64,000 nt of DNA, taken from Hyphomicrobiales bacterium. GTDB taxonomy: Bacteria; Pseudomonadota; Alphaproteobacteria; Rhizobiales; Rhizobiaceae. Shown piece by piece: positions 17,905-26,424 of the stretch. A model generated the notes under the pieces. The model made no database searches. It was not told where the DNA came from and worked only from the letters and a program-made list of their open reading frames with translations. Position 1 is the stretch's first letter, and each line of letters opens with the position of its first letter. The position numbers and the translations under genes were made by a program. The DNA lies in contig UEIF01000008.1 in NCBI GenBank assembly GCA_900468805.1, forward strand, positions 1 through 64,000. The letters are read 5' to 3'.

Positions 17905-18794
17905 GTGGACTGGAATATGCCAGGCGTCGAGCGGACGCCGATGAACAGGTGAGGTTGCGCAAGCCTGGAATAATCGCCAGCATGCCTTTATCGATGAGAC
18001 TGTGTGCACTGTTTCTACTCGCTGTCATACTGATGGGCCTGTTCGGGCCCGTTCTGGCTCCGTTCGGTTATGACGATCAGAACCTCGCATTACGCCTGCG
18101 GCCGCCAGTCGGATTGGGCGGGGACTGGTCCCATATTCTCGGAACCGACGAGCTTGGCCGTGACATACTGAGCCGGCTGCTCTACTCGATCCGTATCAGC
18201 CTGCTGTCGGCTCTCTGCGGCACGCTCGCTGCTGCCGTGATCGGCACGACGATCGGTTCGATCGCGGCCTTGCGCAAGGGGCTCGTTGATGATGTGTTGA
18301 TGATGGTGGTCGATATCCAGGCTTCCATCCCCTTCTTCATCCTCGCGATCGCGTCATTTGCCTTTTTCGGCAACTCGCTGGTCGTATTTGCGGTGATCAT
18401 GTCGCTCAATGGCTGGGATGTTTATGCCCGTGTCAGCCGCGGCCTGGCGCTCGGCGAAAGTGCGAAGGACTATGTTACAGCGGTCCGGCTTCTGGGAGCT
18501 TCGCCTTTGCGCATTTACCTCAAGCATCTTCTCCCGAACATGCTTGGGATCCTGTTTGTTAAAATGACCCTGAATTTCCCCGGCTCAATCCTGCTCGAGA
18601 GCGGCTTGTCGTTCCTCGGTCTGGGCGTCCAGGCACCGCTCAGCAGCCTCGGTCTCATGGTTGGAACCGGGCGTGAATATCTGCTGTTTGCCTGGTGGGT
18701 CGCCGTCATTCCTGGCTGCGTCATCTTCCTGACGACGCTGAGTGTGAGCCTTCTCGGCGACTGGTTGCGCGACCACATCGACCCGAAGACCTGA
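17901..18794 (+). CDS. Peptide-type ABC permease (DppC-like)
   Basis: Starting at ATG 17901 gives 297 residues. After a short polar N-terminus come about six spans; HILGTDELGRDILSRLLYSIRIS is the conserved DppC entry segment, cut here only by my quoting limit at its ends, and YVTAVRLLGASPLRIYLKHL is the EAA loop. It ends GDWLRDHIDPKT. It completes a full importer: binding protein, two ATPases and two permeases in one operon behind the phosphoesterase gene. Confidence 0.9.
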   Translation: MSGLEYARRRADADEQVRLRKPGIIASMPLSMRLCALFLLAVILMGLFGPVLAPFGYDDQNLALRLRPPVGLGGDWSHILGTDELGRDILSRLLYSIRISLLSALCGTLAAAVIGTTIGSIAALRKGLVDDVLMMVVDIQASIPFFILAIASFAFFGNSLVVFAVIMSLNGWDVYARVSRGLALGESAKDYVTAVRLLGASPLRIYLKHLLPNMLGILFVKMTLNFPGSILLESGLSFLGLGVQAPLSSLGLMVGTGREYLLFAWWVAVIPGCVIFLTTLSVSLLGDWLRDHIDPKT

Positions 18795-18815
18795 AGGAAA
18801 GCAGCAGGTGCGAAA

Positions 18816-19709
18816 TCAGTGCGGCAGAGTGGCTCTCCGCCGGCTTCGTCCCCGAGTGATGGCCCACCATGTTCCAAAGCAAATGACGAGCGCGCCGACG
18901 ATTTCGGTCAATGACGGAAGCTCGTGAAAGATCAGATAAGCGAGGATCGTGACGATCACCAGCCGAGTGTAGTGCAGAGGCGCAATGCTCGAAAGCGCGC
19001 CGGTCATGATTGCGCGGGCATAAAGAACTTGCGCGGCAGCCTGCATGAGGGAGAGGATCGTGAGCAATCCGACGTCCGTCGCGGAAGGCGTTTGCCAGCT
19101 CACGACCCCTGCCGGGAGGAAGATCACGGCTACCCCGAGGTTCTGCCAGAACAGAACTGCCGCGATGGAATAGTCCTGCCGTCCCAGCCGAAAGAGACAG
19201 GCAGACAGTGCCAGGAAACAGGCGCTGGAGAGTGCGGACAGGTGCCACCAGGAAAACGCTATCGCGCCTGGCCAAAGCACGAGAAGGACGCCGAAAAAGC
19301 CGATGGTGATCCCCCACCATTGGCGGACGCTAATACGTTCCTTCAAAAACACCGCGGCCAGTGTCATCGTGAAGAAGACCTCGGACATTTGAAACAGCGT
19401 AAAGCTCGCCAGAGGGATGTGCGTTATGGCGATCGTGGCGGTGGTCATGCCAAGCCCGGTAAACAGTGCACGCAGGAAAAGCAGGCCAAGACCGCGCCGA
19501 GGGATAAGCGAACGGCGATCGAAGACGAAGAGTGGGACAAGCGCCTGGAACGCGATCGCCGACCGTAGTCCGACGATCGCCATCGCCGAAACATCGACGG
19601 AAACCTGTCGCAAGATGATCGACTGCGCGCTGAACGAGAAAAATGCGCAGAGCGCGTAGATTGTAGCCGTTCTGTTGTCGTCGCGTAGGAATGTTACGGT
19701 GAGCTGCAT
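18816..19709 (-). CDS. EamA/DMT-family transporter
   Basis: The start at 19709 gives 297 residues with about ten hydrophobic helices in two EamA repeats (for example MAIVGLRSAIAFQALVPL and the second repeat near SLMQAAAQVLYARAI). DMT-family carriers often export amino acids or metabolites. It is the last gene of the pepM operon, 7 bp after the DUF1611 gene, and is a plausible exporter of the pathway product. It ends convergently with the peptide ABC operon, 22 bp away. Confidence 0.8.
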   Translation of the reverse strand: MQLTVTFLRDDNRTATIYALCAFFSFSAQSIILRQVSVDVSAMAIVGLRSAIAFQALVPLFVFDRRSLIPRRGLGLLFLRALFTGLGMTTATIAITHIPLASFTLFQMSEVFFTMTLAAVFLKERISVRQWWGITIGFFGVLLVLWPGAIAFSWWHLSALSSACFLALSACLFRLGRQDYSIAAVLFWQNLGVAVIFLPAGVVSWQTPSATDVGLLTILSLMQAAAQVLYARAIMTGALSSIAPLHYTRLVIVTILAYLIFHELPSLTEIVGALVICFGTWWAITRGRSRRRATLPH

Positions 19710-19716
19710 TCCAGTG

Positions 19717-21045
19717 CTACCTTGCCGACTTGGCCAAATCACGCGAGTGGTTGATTTCGGAGAACTGCTGCGCCAGCGCAACGAGGTCATCAGCAAGTTT
19801 TTCGACGGAAAGAATGGCTTCGCCGGAGATGGCATAGGCCCGTAGCTCTGTCTCTGTCCGTATCGTGTCCGGTCGATTGATATCGAAAATGCCCGCTATC
19901 ATTCCTTCATCGATATAGGGCTTCATTCGACGATAGAATGCTTCCGGATTAACGAGCGGCATGGCTAGAAATACCGACGGCTGGCGTCCGTTCGGCTGAT
20001 GGCGTCTGAGGATCTCGATCGCGCCGATTGCAGAGACTGCATTGTCGCTGCAGATGACGGTCGAGAGCGTTCTCGACAGACACGACCTGTCAGAGAGGAA
20101 TGCGAGATTGCCGGCACCGATCAGGTCGCCGCCGAACTCCGTAAGAATGACAGAACTACGACGTGCCAATCGACTCATAGGCTTGCTGTTCGCTGTGGCG
20201 GTCAACGAGGCTTCCACCTCATCGATCATGTTGTGAAACAGATTGACGAGAAGCTCGTCTGGAAGCGCGTAAGTGCTCGGCAAGCCATGCCTTATGAAAT
20301 TCGATGCAGCAAGCGCTCCCGCCTGAAGGTGCTGTTTGGTGTCGCCGAAACTGCCGGTTCCCGTCGCCTTGATCGCTCCGCAAAGCGTATGTCGGCGCAG
20401 ATGGGCGATCAATTGCCGGGCGGTTGTCGTCTTGCCTACATTCGTTGTGGTGCCGAATATCGCAACCACGCTCGGGATTTTTGCATAAGATGGCGAATGT
20501 AAACCAATTCCGAAAACGCCCTTTTCCCTCATGGTGTTGATTGGCTGACCTGTATTGGGGTGGCAAAGAGTGCCGCGGGCGCGAAGTTTCGCCGGTCGCC
20601 CGCAACCCAGTTCGATTTCAAGGTCACGGGAGTGGCTTGTCACGTGCCCGACCATGCCGGCAACGCTGATCAGATCCCATTCATCGTGCGGCTCGGATGG
20701 CAGGCCAAGATCTGATGTAAAATGCGACATGGAATTGGATTCACCGCAGACGCCGATATAGGAGCGGCCGACGATCAGCGGAACGCGCTGGCCCGTGAAG
20801 ACTTCGAGCTCCGGAAAAGATCCGTCTTCGATGAGATCGAAGACGACGAGATCGCCGATATCTGGAGTTCGATCAAGAAGGCGGACCGGTAAGTCCTTCA
20901 GATGCTGGTTCAAAGGCATCTGTCCGACATGAGACAAAGGCAGGCTCGTCAAGCGAGTGGGCGCATCGCACAGTAATGACAGGTCGGAGATAGCCGAACC
21001 AATACCGAAGATGGGGATAGAGCTAAGCGCAATTTCTTCAGTCAA
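19717..21045 (-). CDS. DUF1611-family P-loop protein (DgcN-like)
   Basis: The TTG at 21045 overlaps the amidase stop (TTGA) and has GGGAG 8 bp upstream, giving 442 residues; a second TTG at 21060 is possible. The C-terminal half has a P-loop, FGTTTNVGKTTTARQL (Walker A about residue 210), plus the conserved CGAIKATGTGS and ILTEFGGDLIGAGN. This is the DUF1611 architecture, with an N-terminal Rossmann-like domain. A family member, DgcN, has been described as an enzyme of D-glutamate metabolism that modifies the amino group. In this operon it may modify a phosphono-amino acid; that is inference. Confidence 0.75.
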   Translation of the reverse strand: MTEEIALSSIPIFGIGSAISDLSLLCDAPTRLTSLPLSHVGQMPLNQHLKDLPVRLLDRTPDIGDLVVFDLIEDGSFPELEVFTGQRVPLIVGRSYIGVCGESNSMSHFTSDLGLPSEPHDEWDLISVAGMVGHVTSHSRDLEIELGCGRPAKLRARGTLCHPNTGQPINTMREKGVFGIGLHSPSYAKIPSVVAIFGTTTNVGKTTTARQLIAHLRRHTLCGAIKATGTGSFGDTKQHLQAGALAASNFIRHGLPSTYALPDELLVNLFHNMIDEVEASLTATANSKPMSRLARRSSVILTEFGGDLIGAGNLAFLSDRSCLSRTLSTVICSDNAVSAIGAIEILRRHQPNGRQPSVFLAMPLVNPEAFYRRMKPYIDEGMIAGIFDINRPDTIRTETELRAYAISGEAILSVEKLADDLVALAQQFSEINHSRDLAKSAR

Positions 21046-22364
21046 TGTTCTGTCTCCCAATGGTAGCCAAGCGCTCGTTCAATCCCTGCTGCACAAGTGA
21101 TGAGATCGAGATCATGGCGATGCCTTCCGATGATCTGGAGACCGATTGGCAACCGTGATCCCGTCGGCCAGAACGGAACGTTTGCCGCAGGCGCGCGCAG
21201 GAGCGTCCAGAGCCGGTTCATGATCGAGCTTCCGGTGGTCGCGGCTCGGCGATTCGGGGCGAGTTCATTTGCGCTTGGGGTCACGAGAACATCGAAAGGT
21301 TCGATGAATTCGGAATAGGCTCTTCTCGCCGTTGCCGCCGTGTCCTGGGCGAGCTTGTAGTCCTGTTCCGAAATCTGCCGGCATTCATCGATATACTCGC
21401 GGAGGAGGCGGCTCGCCTGTGCTTTTCGAAACGCCGGTAGCGCATCGAAGATGCGCGTGGCCTCGAAGCCGAGGATCGACATGTGGGCAAGATGTCCGCT
21501 GACAAGACGTGCCGGCAATTCGAGCTCGATGATCGGAACACCGGAGTGCTTGAGCCTGGCGACCGCTTCACGAAAGCCGTTTCTCACGTCGTCCGACAGC
21601 GATGTTTCCGTCCAGTTTTCGCAGATGGCAACCTGCGTGGGCAGCATGTCACCGACCGGCATTCGCAGGATCGCATGCGCGATCCTTGACACGTCTGATG
21701 ATCTTGTCGCGAAGATGCCTACGGTGTCGAGCGACGGCGCGAGAGGCAGTATCCCTTCGTTGGAAAAAAAGCCATGAGAGAAACTGATGGCAGCCACACC
21801 GCAGAAGGCTGCTGGCCTGATGACTGAACCCGCGGTCTGGGTGCCGACAGAGAAGGCGACTTGGCCGCTCGCGACCGCCGCGGCCGATCCGCTCGACGAA
21901 CCACCAGGCGTAAGCCTAACATTGAGCGGGTTTCTCGTCGCCGGAGGATTATAAAGCGCAAATTCCGCCATCGCTGTCTTGCCGATCAACGTGGCGCCTC
22001 GGTCAGTTATCAGCCGTGCGATCGGGGCGTTGATGCTCGACCTGTAGGAGGGCTCGGCTGGAAAACCGCCGTCGGCCGGAAAGGCAGACGTCACAATATT
22101 GTCCTTGGCGGCCCAGGCGAGGCCGGCGAGGGGGCCGACGCCCGCGCGGATTTCACTCGACGGCGGGATCAGTTTCCCTGGCACGAAGGCAGCAACGCGT
22201 CGCTCCGCGCTCCAGGCCTTTTTCAGCCGTTCGCGCACCATGGCGGCGGCAGTGCCTGGCCCCAAGTCACTGTGAGACAAGGGAGGCAAAGGAGGGGCGG
22301 CGTTCACCGCCTCCGCTTTACCGGCAGCACTGTGCGGTGCCGAGGTCAGGGGCTCGAGACTCAT
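21042..22364 (-). CDS. Amidase signature family protein
   Basis: The 440-residue protein has the amidase-signature triad: Lys in LAWAAKDNI, the Gly/Ser-rich block TPGGSSSGSAAAVASG with the cis-Ser, and the nucleophile Ser in QTAGSVIRPAAFCG. These enzymes hydrolyse or transfer amides (GatA, allophanate and aryl-acyl amidases). The first 45 residues are low-complexity and longer than usual. It is coupled to the aminotransferase upstream (ATGA) and to the DUF1611 gene downstream, so it likely acts on an amide made or used in this pathway. Confidence 0.85.
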   Translation of the reverse strand: MSLEPLTSAPHSAAGKAEAVNAAPPLPPLSHSDLGPGTAAAMVRERLKKAWSAERRVAAFVPGKLIPPSSEIRAGVGPLAGLAWAAKDNIVTSAFPADGGFPAEPSYRSSINAPIARLITDRGATLIGKTAMAEFALYNPPATRNPLNVRLTPGGSSSGSAAAVASGQVAFSVGTQTAGSVIRPAAFCGVAAISFSHGFFSNEGILPLAPSLDTVGIFATRSSDVSRIAHAILRMPVGDMLPTQVAICENWTETSLSDDVRNGFREAVARLKHSGVPIIELELPARLVSGHLAHMSILGFEATRIFDALPAFRKAQASRLLREYIDECRQISEQDYKLAQDTAATARRAYSEFIEPFDVLVTPSANELAPNRRAATTGSSIMNRLWTLLRAPAANVPFWPTGSRLPIGLQIIGRHRHDLDLITCAAGIERALGYHWETEH

Positions 22365-23620
22365 GACACGCTACGCGACACGGCGTTCAGCGTAGCGATC
22401 GCGCGCTGCAAGCCGGCATCAAGATCGACGCTCCGCCCCGAATAGCATATCCGGATCGACTGTGGATCGCTGAATGCAGTCCCCGGCACTGTGGCGATTC
22501 TCGCGTCAGCCAGAAGCAACGCGCTGACATCGTCGACAGTGACGAGATGCCGCTTTCCATGATATCCGCCGAGCAGTTCGGAGACATTGAGATAGAAATA
22601 GAAACCGCCTTGGGCCGGCGCTGCAGGAATGTTTTCCAGTGCCGACAGGATGTTCAGGCCCAAAGCTCTATTGTCACCGACATGACGGCGCGCGACATCG
22701 ACAAATTCATCGCCCCCATTTTCCAGATAAGTGAGCACCGCCTGCTGTCCCACCACGTTCGGGCAGGAGGTGATGTGGCTCTGATAGGCCCGGATCTTTG
22801 CGATTATCTGTTGTGGCGCTGCCATGAAGCCCAGTCGCCAGCCAGCGATGGCCAGTCGCTTGGAAAACGAATCGATGATGATGGTGCGCTGCCTGATCGC
22901 CGGGTTCAGCTTGACGATATTGTGGTGAACGTGTTCGCCATATGTGAAGTTGCGATAACATTGGTCGAATACGATCCACAGATTATGAGTTAGCGCGATC
23001 TCTGCGACGTGTCGCAATCCCTCTTCCGTGTAGACCACTCCTGTCGGATTGTTCGGTGTGTTGATGATGATCGCACGCGTACGTCCGGTCACAGCGGCCC
23101 TGATGGCCGGAATATTGAGTTGGCCGGCCGGGTCGTGATCGACGAGCACGGGATTGCCACCCGCAAGCCTAATTTGCGTGGGGAAGGTTTGCCAGTGAGG
23201 TCGAGGGATGATGACTTCGTCACCGGGATCGAGCAATATCTGGCCGAGAAAGAAAAGACCAGGTTTGGCGCCAGCTGTCAGCGCCACTTCATCGACCGAC
23301 CAGTCCTCGCCGGTCTGCTCGGAAAACTCTGCCGCAAGGATCTTTCGAAGAGCCGGATGGCCAAGTGTATCAGTATAACGCGAGGCACCGTTTTCAAGAG
23401 CGGTGACGGCGGCACGGGTTAATCGCTCGGAGGGCGACAGGCCGAGTTCTCCGATCGTAAAATCGATCACACTGCTTGTGTCGAGGTTGACCGACAGCGC
23501 CGCAATCTGTGCCATTGAAGTGCCGGATGGGTGGATCGTTTCTGAGCGACGTGCAAAGCGCGGAGTCTCCAATGATGTGTCCATTCTTACTGCGCCGAGG
23601 CCGATGTGCAGTGCGACCAT
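22361..23620 (-). CDS. PLP aminotransferase class I/II (second copy in the pepM operon)
   Basis: A fold-type I aminotransferase of 419 residues: NTPNNPTG (187-194), the PLP-phosphate and ring contacts around D219 in WIVFDQCYRNF, and the Schiff-base lysine K254 in DSFSKRLAIAGWRLG. It is clearly paralogous to the gene at 25178-26368 along its whole length but has an N-terminal extension of about 20 residues. The ribosome site GGAGG precedes the ATG. The likely role is transamination of a keto- or amino-phosphonate; the exact substrate is unknown. Confidence 0.85.
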   Translation of the reverse strand: MVALHIGLGAVRMDTSLETPRFARRSETIHPSGTSMAQIAALSVNLDTSSVIDFTIGELGLSPSERLTRAAVTALENGASRYTDTLGHPALRKILAAEFSEQTGEDWSVDEVALTAGAKPGLFFLGQILLDPGDEVIIPRPHWQTFPTQIRLAGGNPVLVDHDPAGQLNIPAIRAAVTGRTRAIIINTPNNPTGVVYTEEGLRHVAEIALTHNLWIVFDQCYRNFTYGEHVHHNIVKLNPAIRQRTIIIDSFSKRLAIAGWRLGFMAAPQQIIAKIRAYQSHITSCPNVVGQQAVLTYLENGGDEFVDVARRHVGDNRALGLNILSALENIPAAPAQGGFYFYLNVSELLGGYHGKRHLVTVDDVSALLLADARIATVPGTAFSDPQSIRICYSGRSVDLDAGLQRAIATLNAVSRSVS

Positions 23621-23718
23621 TTCTTCCTCCGTCTTCGTTTAAGCGGTCTGATGTTATGTTGATGGTGAATGTTGGCGGCTTGGGCCGTGAAACGCGGCGT
23701 CCGACTAACCGACGCTCG

Positions 23719-24336
23719 TCATCGGGATATCGACATGACGGCCAGGGCCATCGAGGCTGCGAGCGCGATGGCTGTTGCGACCGGTACGGCCTTGCCCCGG
23801 ATTGCCGGCACTTTTATCGCTGTCGTGATGTGCAGGACCGCGAGCGCGATGAATAGGACCGACATAGTGGTGGGAAAGATGTGATCGGGGATGGCGTCGC
23901 GAACCAGCAAGAACACGGCGACGAGCGGTGTATCGTATGAGACCGGGATTCCGGCGAAACGAGCGTCCGCGGTCAGGCCGACATTTTCGAAATAGCTCAA
24001 CCTGATCGCGCCGGCCAAAACCAACAGGAGGCTTGCCGCCAGAGATAGGGGGGCGCCATGCCCGATCAGTATGACGACCGTTGCGGGAAATACTACGCCA
24101 TGGATAAAGTCGGCAAATCCATCGAAGCTTTTGCCGAAGTCGGCAGCGCCGGGACGTCTGCTGGCGCTTGTCTTGCGGGCGACGTGCCCGTCCCAATGGT
24201 CGAGGAACCAGGTCCACAACATGCAGGCCGCACCGAGTTCCAGATGTCCGTTCAGCGCCAAGAAAAAGCCCAAGACAGCAAACATGTACGCCGTTGCGGT
24301 GATCGCGTTTGCGTAGTCGCGCAGATATCCGATCAT
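23719..24336 (-). CDS. CDP-alcohol phosphatidyltransferase-like membrane enzyme
   Basis: The 205-residue membrane protein carries the catalytic CDP-alcohol phosphotransferase motif: D46-x2-D49-G50-x2-A53-R54, then G68-x3-D72-x3-D76. The spacer between R54 and G68 is 13 residues rather than the usual 8. About six hydrophobic helices are visible. Enzymes of this family move the phosphoryl or phosphonyl group of a CDP-activated compound onto an alcohol such as diacylglycerol. The 4-bp overlap with the cytidylyltransferase gene strongly links the two. Comparable pairs occur in phosphonolipid (PntC/PntD-like) systems. Confidence 0.8.
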   Translation of the reverse strand: MIGYLRDYANAITATAYMFAVLGFFLALNGHLELGAACMLWTWFLDHWDGHVARKTSASRRPGAADFGKSFDGFADFIHGVVFPATVVILIGHGAPLSLAASLLLVLAGAIRLSYFENVGLTADARFAGIPVSYDTPLVAVFLLVRDAIPDHIFPTTMSVLFIALAVLHITTAIKVPAIRGKAVPVATAIALAASMALAVMSISR

Positions 24337-25142
24337 CGAGTTGCACCTCCGGACACAGCCAGCACCGAGAGACGCTCATGCGGGCTTGAGAAAATCCGCT
24401 CGGCGATGCGCAGGTCATCGGAACTGTCGATCTCGTACCATTTGAGATCGTCGCATCGCGTGGCCGCCATGCGCAGCCCACGCCTCTCGATGAGATTAGC
24501 GAACAGCTCCTCCGTGTAAGCCTTGACGGCACCGGCCCCGATCAATTCGTCCAGGAAGGGCACGATCTTGCCGCGAAGGTCGGGACTGCACATGCGGATC
24601 AGGTTCATGGTCTTGAAGAGCTGCGGTGAGCCGTCGGTGAGGTTGGCGGCCGTCTGCTTCATGCGGACTTCGGAGATGTATCCGTCGTCATTAAGAACGA
24701 CCGCCGATCCCTCCATCGATACGTCGAAGGGTGCAACTGCCGAGGCATTGGGAGCGTCCTCCTCCGCCAGCCTACGAAGTGCATCGACCTCGAAAAAGAC
24801 ATCGCCTTCAAGGAGGTAGCAATCCCCGTGCAGGAGTGTCTCGCGGGCAAGCCAGAGCGAATAGGCGCTGCCGGTCTTGTCGAAGACCGTTGACTCGACA
24901 TAGTTGATTTCCAGGCGGCCGAAGCGTCTGCCGCAAGCGTACTGGATGGCGTCCTTGCGATAACCGACGACGATCGTAACCTCTTCGACGCCGACCTCTT
25001 CCAGATTGCGCAGGGCATTGTGAAGGATCGGCGTGCCATTGACCTCGACCAGCGGCTTGGGGCGCAGATCCGTCAAAGGCCGCAGGCGGGAACCGAAACC
25101 GGCTGCGAGAATGACGGCTTTCTTCGGATGGTAATATGTCAT
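24333..25142 (-). CDS. Nucleotidyltransferase, PntC-like phosphonate/phosphocholine cytidylyltransferase
   Basis: The start at 25142 has a strong ribosome site (GGGGAAGGAA) and gives 269 residues. The sugar-nucleotidyltransferase motif AAGFGSRLRPLT with RPKPLVEVNG is at 13-35, followed by LLEGDVFFE (metal-binding D) and WYEIDSSDD. The pattern matches LicC/PntC-type cytidylyltransferases, which activate phosphocholine or 2-aminoethylphosphonate with CTP. Being placed with pepM and a CDP-alcohol transferase, it most likely activates a phosphonate. The acceptor identity is inferred. Confidence 0.8.
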   Translation of the reverse strand: MTYYHPKKAVILAAGFGSRLRPLTDLRPKPLVEVNGTPILHNALRNLEEVGVEEVTIVVGYRKDAIQYACGRRFGRLEINYVESTVFDKTGSAYSLWLARETLLHGDCYLLEGDVFFEVDALRRLAEEDAPNASAVAPFDVSMEGSAVVLNDDGYISEVRMKQTAANLTDGSPQLFKTMNLIRMCSPDLRGKIVPFLDELIGAGAVKAYTEELFANLIERRGLRMAATRCDDLKWYEIDSSDDLRIAERIFSSPHERLSVLAVSGGATR

Positions 25143-25177
25143 TTCCTTCCCCTTCTTGATTGTTCGGGACGACGGCG

Positions 25178-26368
25178 TCATTCCCAGGCGTTGAGGACAT
25201 CGACGAGGCGGGAGAGGCCGGCTTCGAGTTTTTCGGGCGGGATGCCATAGGACAGACGAAGGCCGGCTGGATCGCCGAAGGCGGTGCCGGACACGGTTGC
25301 AACACCGGCCTCTGCGAGGAGCGAATTGACGATCTCGTCGGCGGTTGCTGCAGCGCCGTTCATCAACGCCGGTTTCAACAGACCCGAAAGGTCGAGATAG
25401 AAGTAGAAGCCGCCCTGCGCCTTCGGAACGGGTACCCGCGTCAGCGACGAAAGCGCATTGAGCCCCACCTGGCGGGCGCTCGCAAGTTGCGACCGCAGCC
25501 TGCTCTCATAAGCTCCATCGGTTCGTTGCAGATGAGCGAGAACGGCGTGCTGCGCGATCACATTGGGATTGGACGTCGTGTGCGATTGCAGTGCCTTGAC
25601 GGCATTGATCACCTCCCTCGGCCCTGCAAGATAGCCGATCCGCCAGCCGGTCAGGGCGAGTGACTTGCTGAAAGCGTTGACGATCAAGGTCCGCGAACGC
25701 ACCTCCGGAACGAGAGAAACAATCGGATGATGGATCTGATGGCCGTGCACGAAGTCGCCGTAGCACTCGTCGAAGATGACCCATAGATTGCGGTTGATGG
25801 CGAGCTCGGCAATGCCGATCAGGGTCTGCACGTCGTAGACGGCGCCCGTCGGATTGTTGGGCGTGTTGATGACGATCGCTCGCGTCCGATCCGTGACGGC
25901 TGCCCGGATATCAGCGATGCGCGGGATATGGCCATTGGACCGCGTGTCGACGAAGACCGGTGTGCCGCCGGCGATCAGCACCTGGGCTGGAAAGGTCGTC
26001 CAGTAGGGCGCCGGGATGATGACTTCATCGCCGGGGTTGAGCAGCACCATCGCAGCGTTGAAGAGGGCCTGCTTGGCGCCTGACGTGACGGCAACCTCTT
26101 CTGCCTTCCAGATCTGCCCGGTATCGAGCGATACCTTTCTTGCGAGCGCTTCGCGCAGCTCCATCATGCCGACCGTGTCGGTATAACGATTGATGCCCTT
26201 GTTGATGGCATCGATCGCACCATCGCGGATGGCTGGCGCCAGATCGCTCCAGATCTCCCCGGCCGTCAGATCGATGATTTCCTTGCCGGCATCGGCGGCC
26301 GCCTTTGCTGCGGCGCGCGCCGCTGCGGTCCCTGATGAACCGAACAGATTTGTCCGTTGCGCAAGCAT
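25178..26368 (-). CDS. PLP aminotransferase class I/II (first copy in the pepM operon)
   Basis: A 396-residue aspartate-aminotransferase-fold protein with NTPNNPTG (168-175), D200 in WVIFDECYGDF, and the PLP lysine K235 in NAFSKSLALTGWRIG. It lies directly after pepM. A transaminase acting on phosphonopyruvate to give phosphonoalanine is one known way to pull the unfavourable PEP mutase reaction forward, and no phosphonopyruvate decarboxylase is visible here. GGAGG precedes the start. Substrate assignment is inference from position. Confidence 0.85.
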   Translation of the reverse strand: MLAQRTNLFGSSGTAAARAAAKAAADAGKEIIDLTAGEIWSDLAPAIRDGAIDAINKGINRYTDTVGMMELREALARKVSLDTGQIWKAEEVAVTSGAKQALFNAAMVLLNPGDEVIIPAPYWTTFPAQVLIAGGTPVFVDTRSNGHIPRIADIRAAVTDRTRAIVINTPNNPTGAVYDVQTLIGIAELAINRNLWVIFDECYGDFVHGHQIHHPIVSLVPEVRSRTLIVNAFSKSLALTGWRIGYLAGPREVINAVKALQSHTTSNPNVIAQHAVLAHLQRTDGAYESRLRSQLASARQVGLNALSSLTRVPVPKAQGGFYFYLDLSGLLKPALMNGAAATADEIVNSLLAEAGVATVSGTAFGDPAGLRLSYGIPPEKLEAGLSRLVDVLNAWE

Positions 26369-26424
26369 GTGCGCTCCTCCACGTCTGATGTTTTGGAATG
26401 GTTATGGCGCCGTTTCGACGGCCG

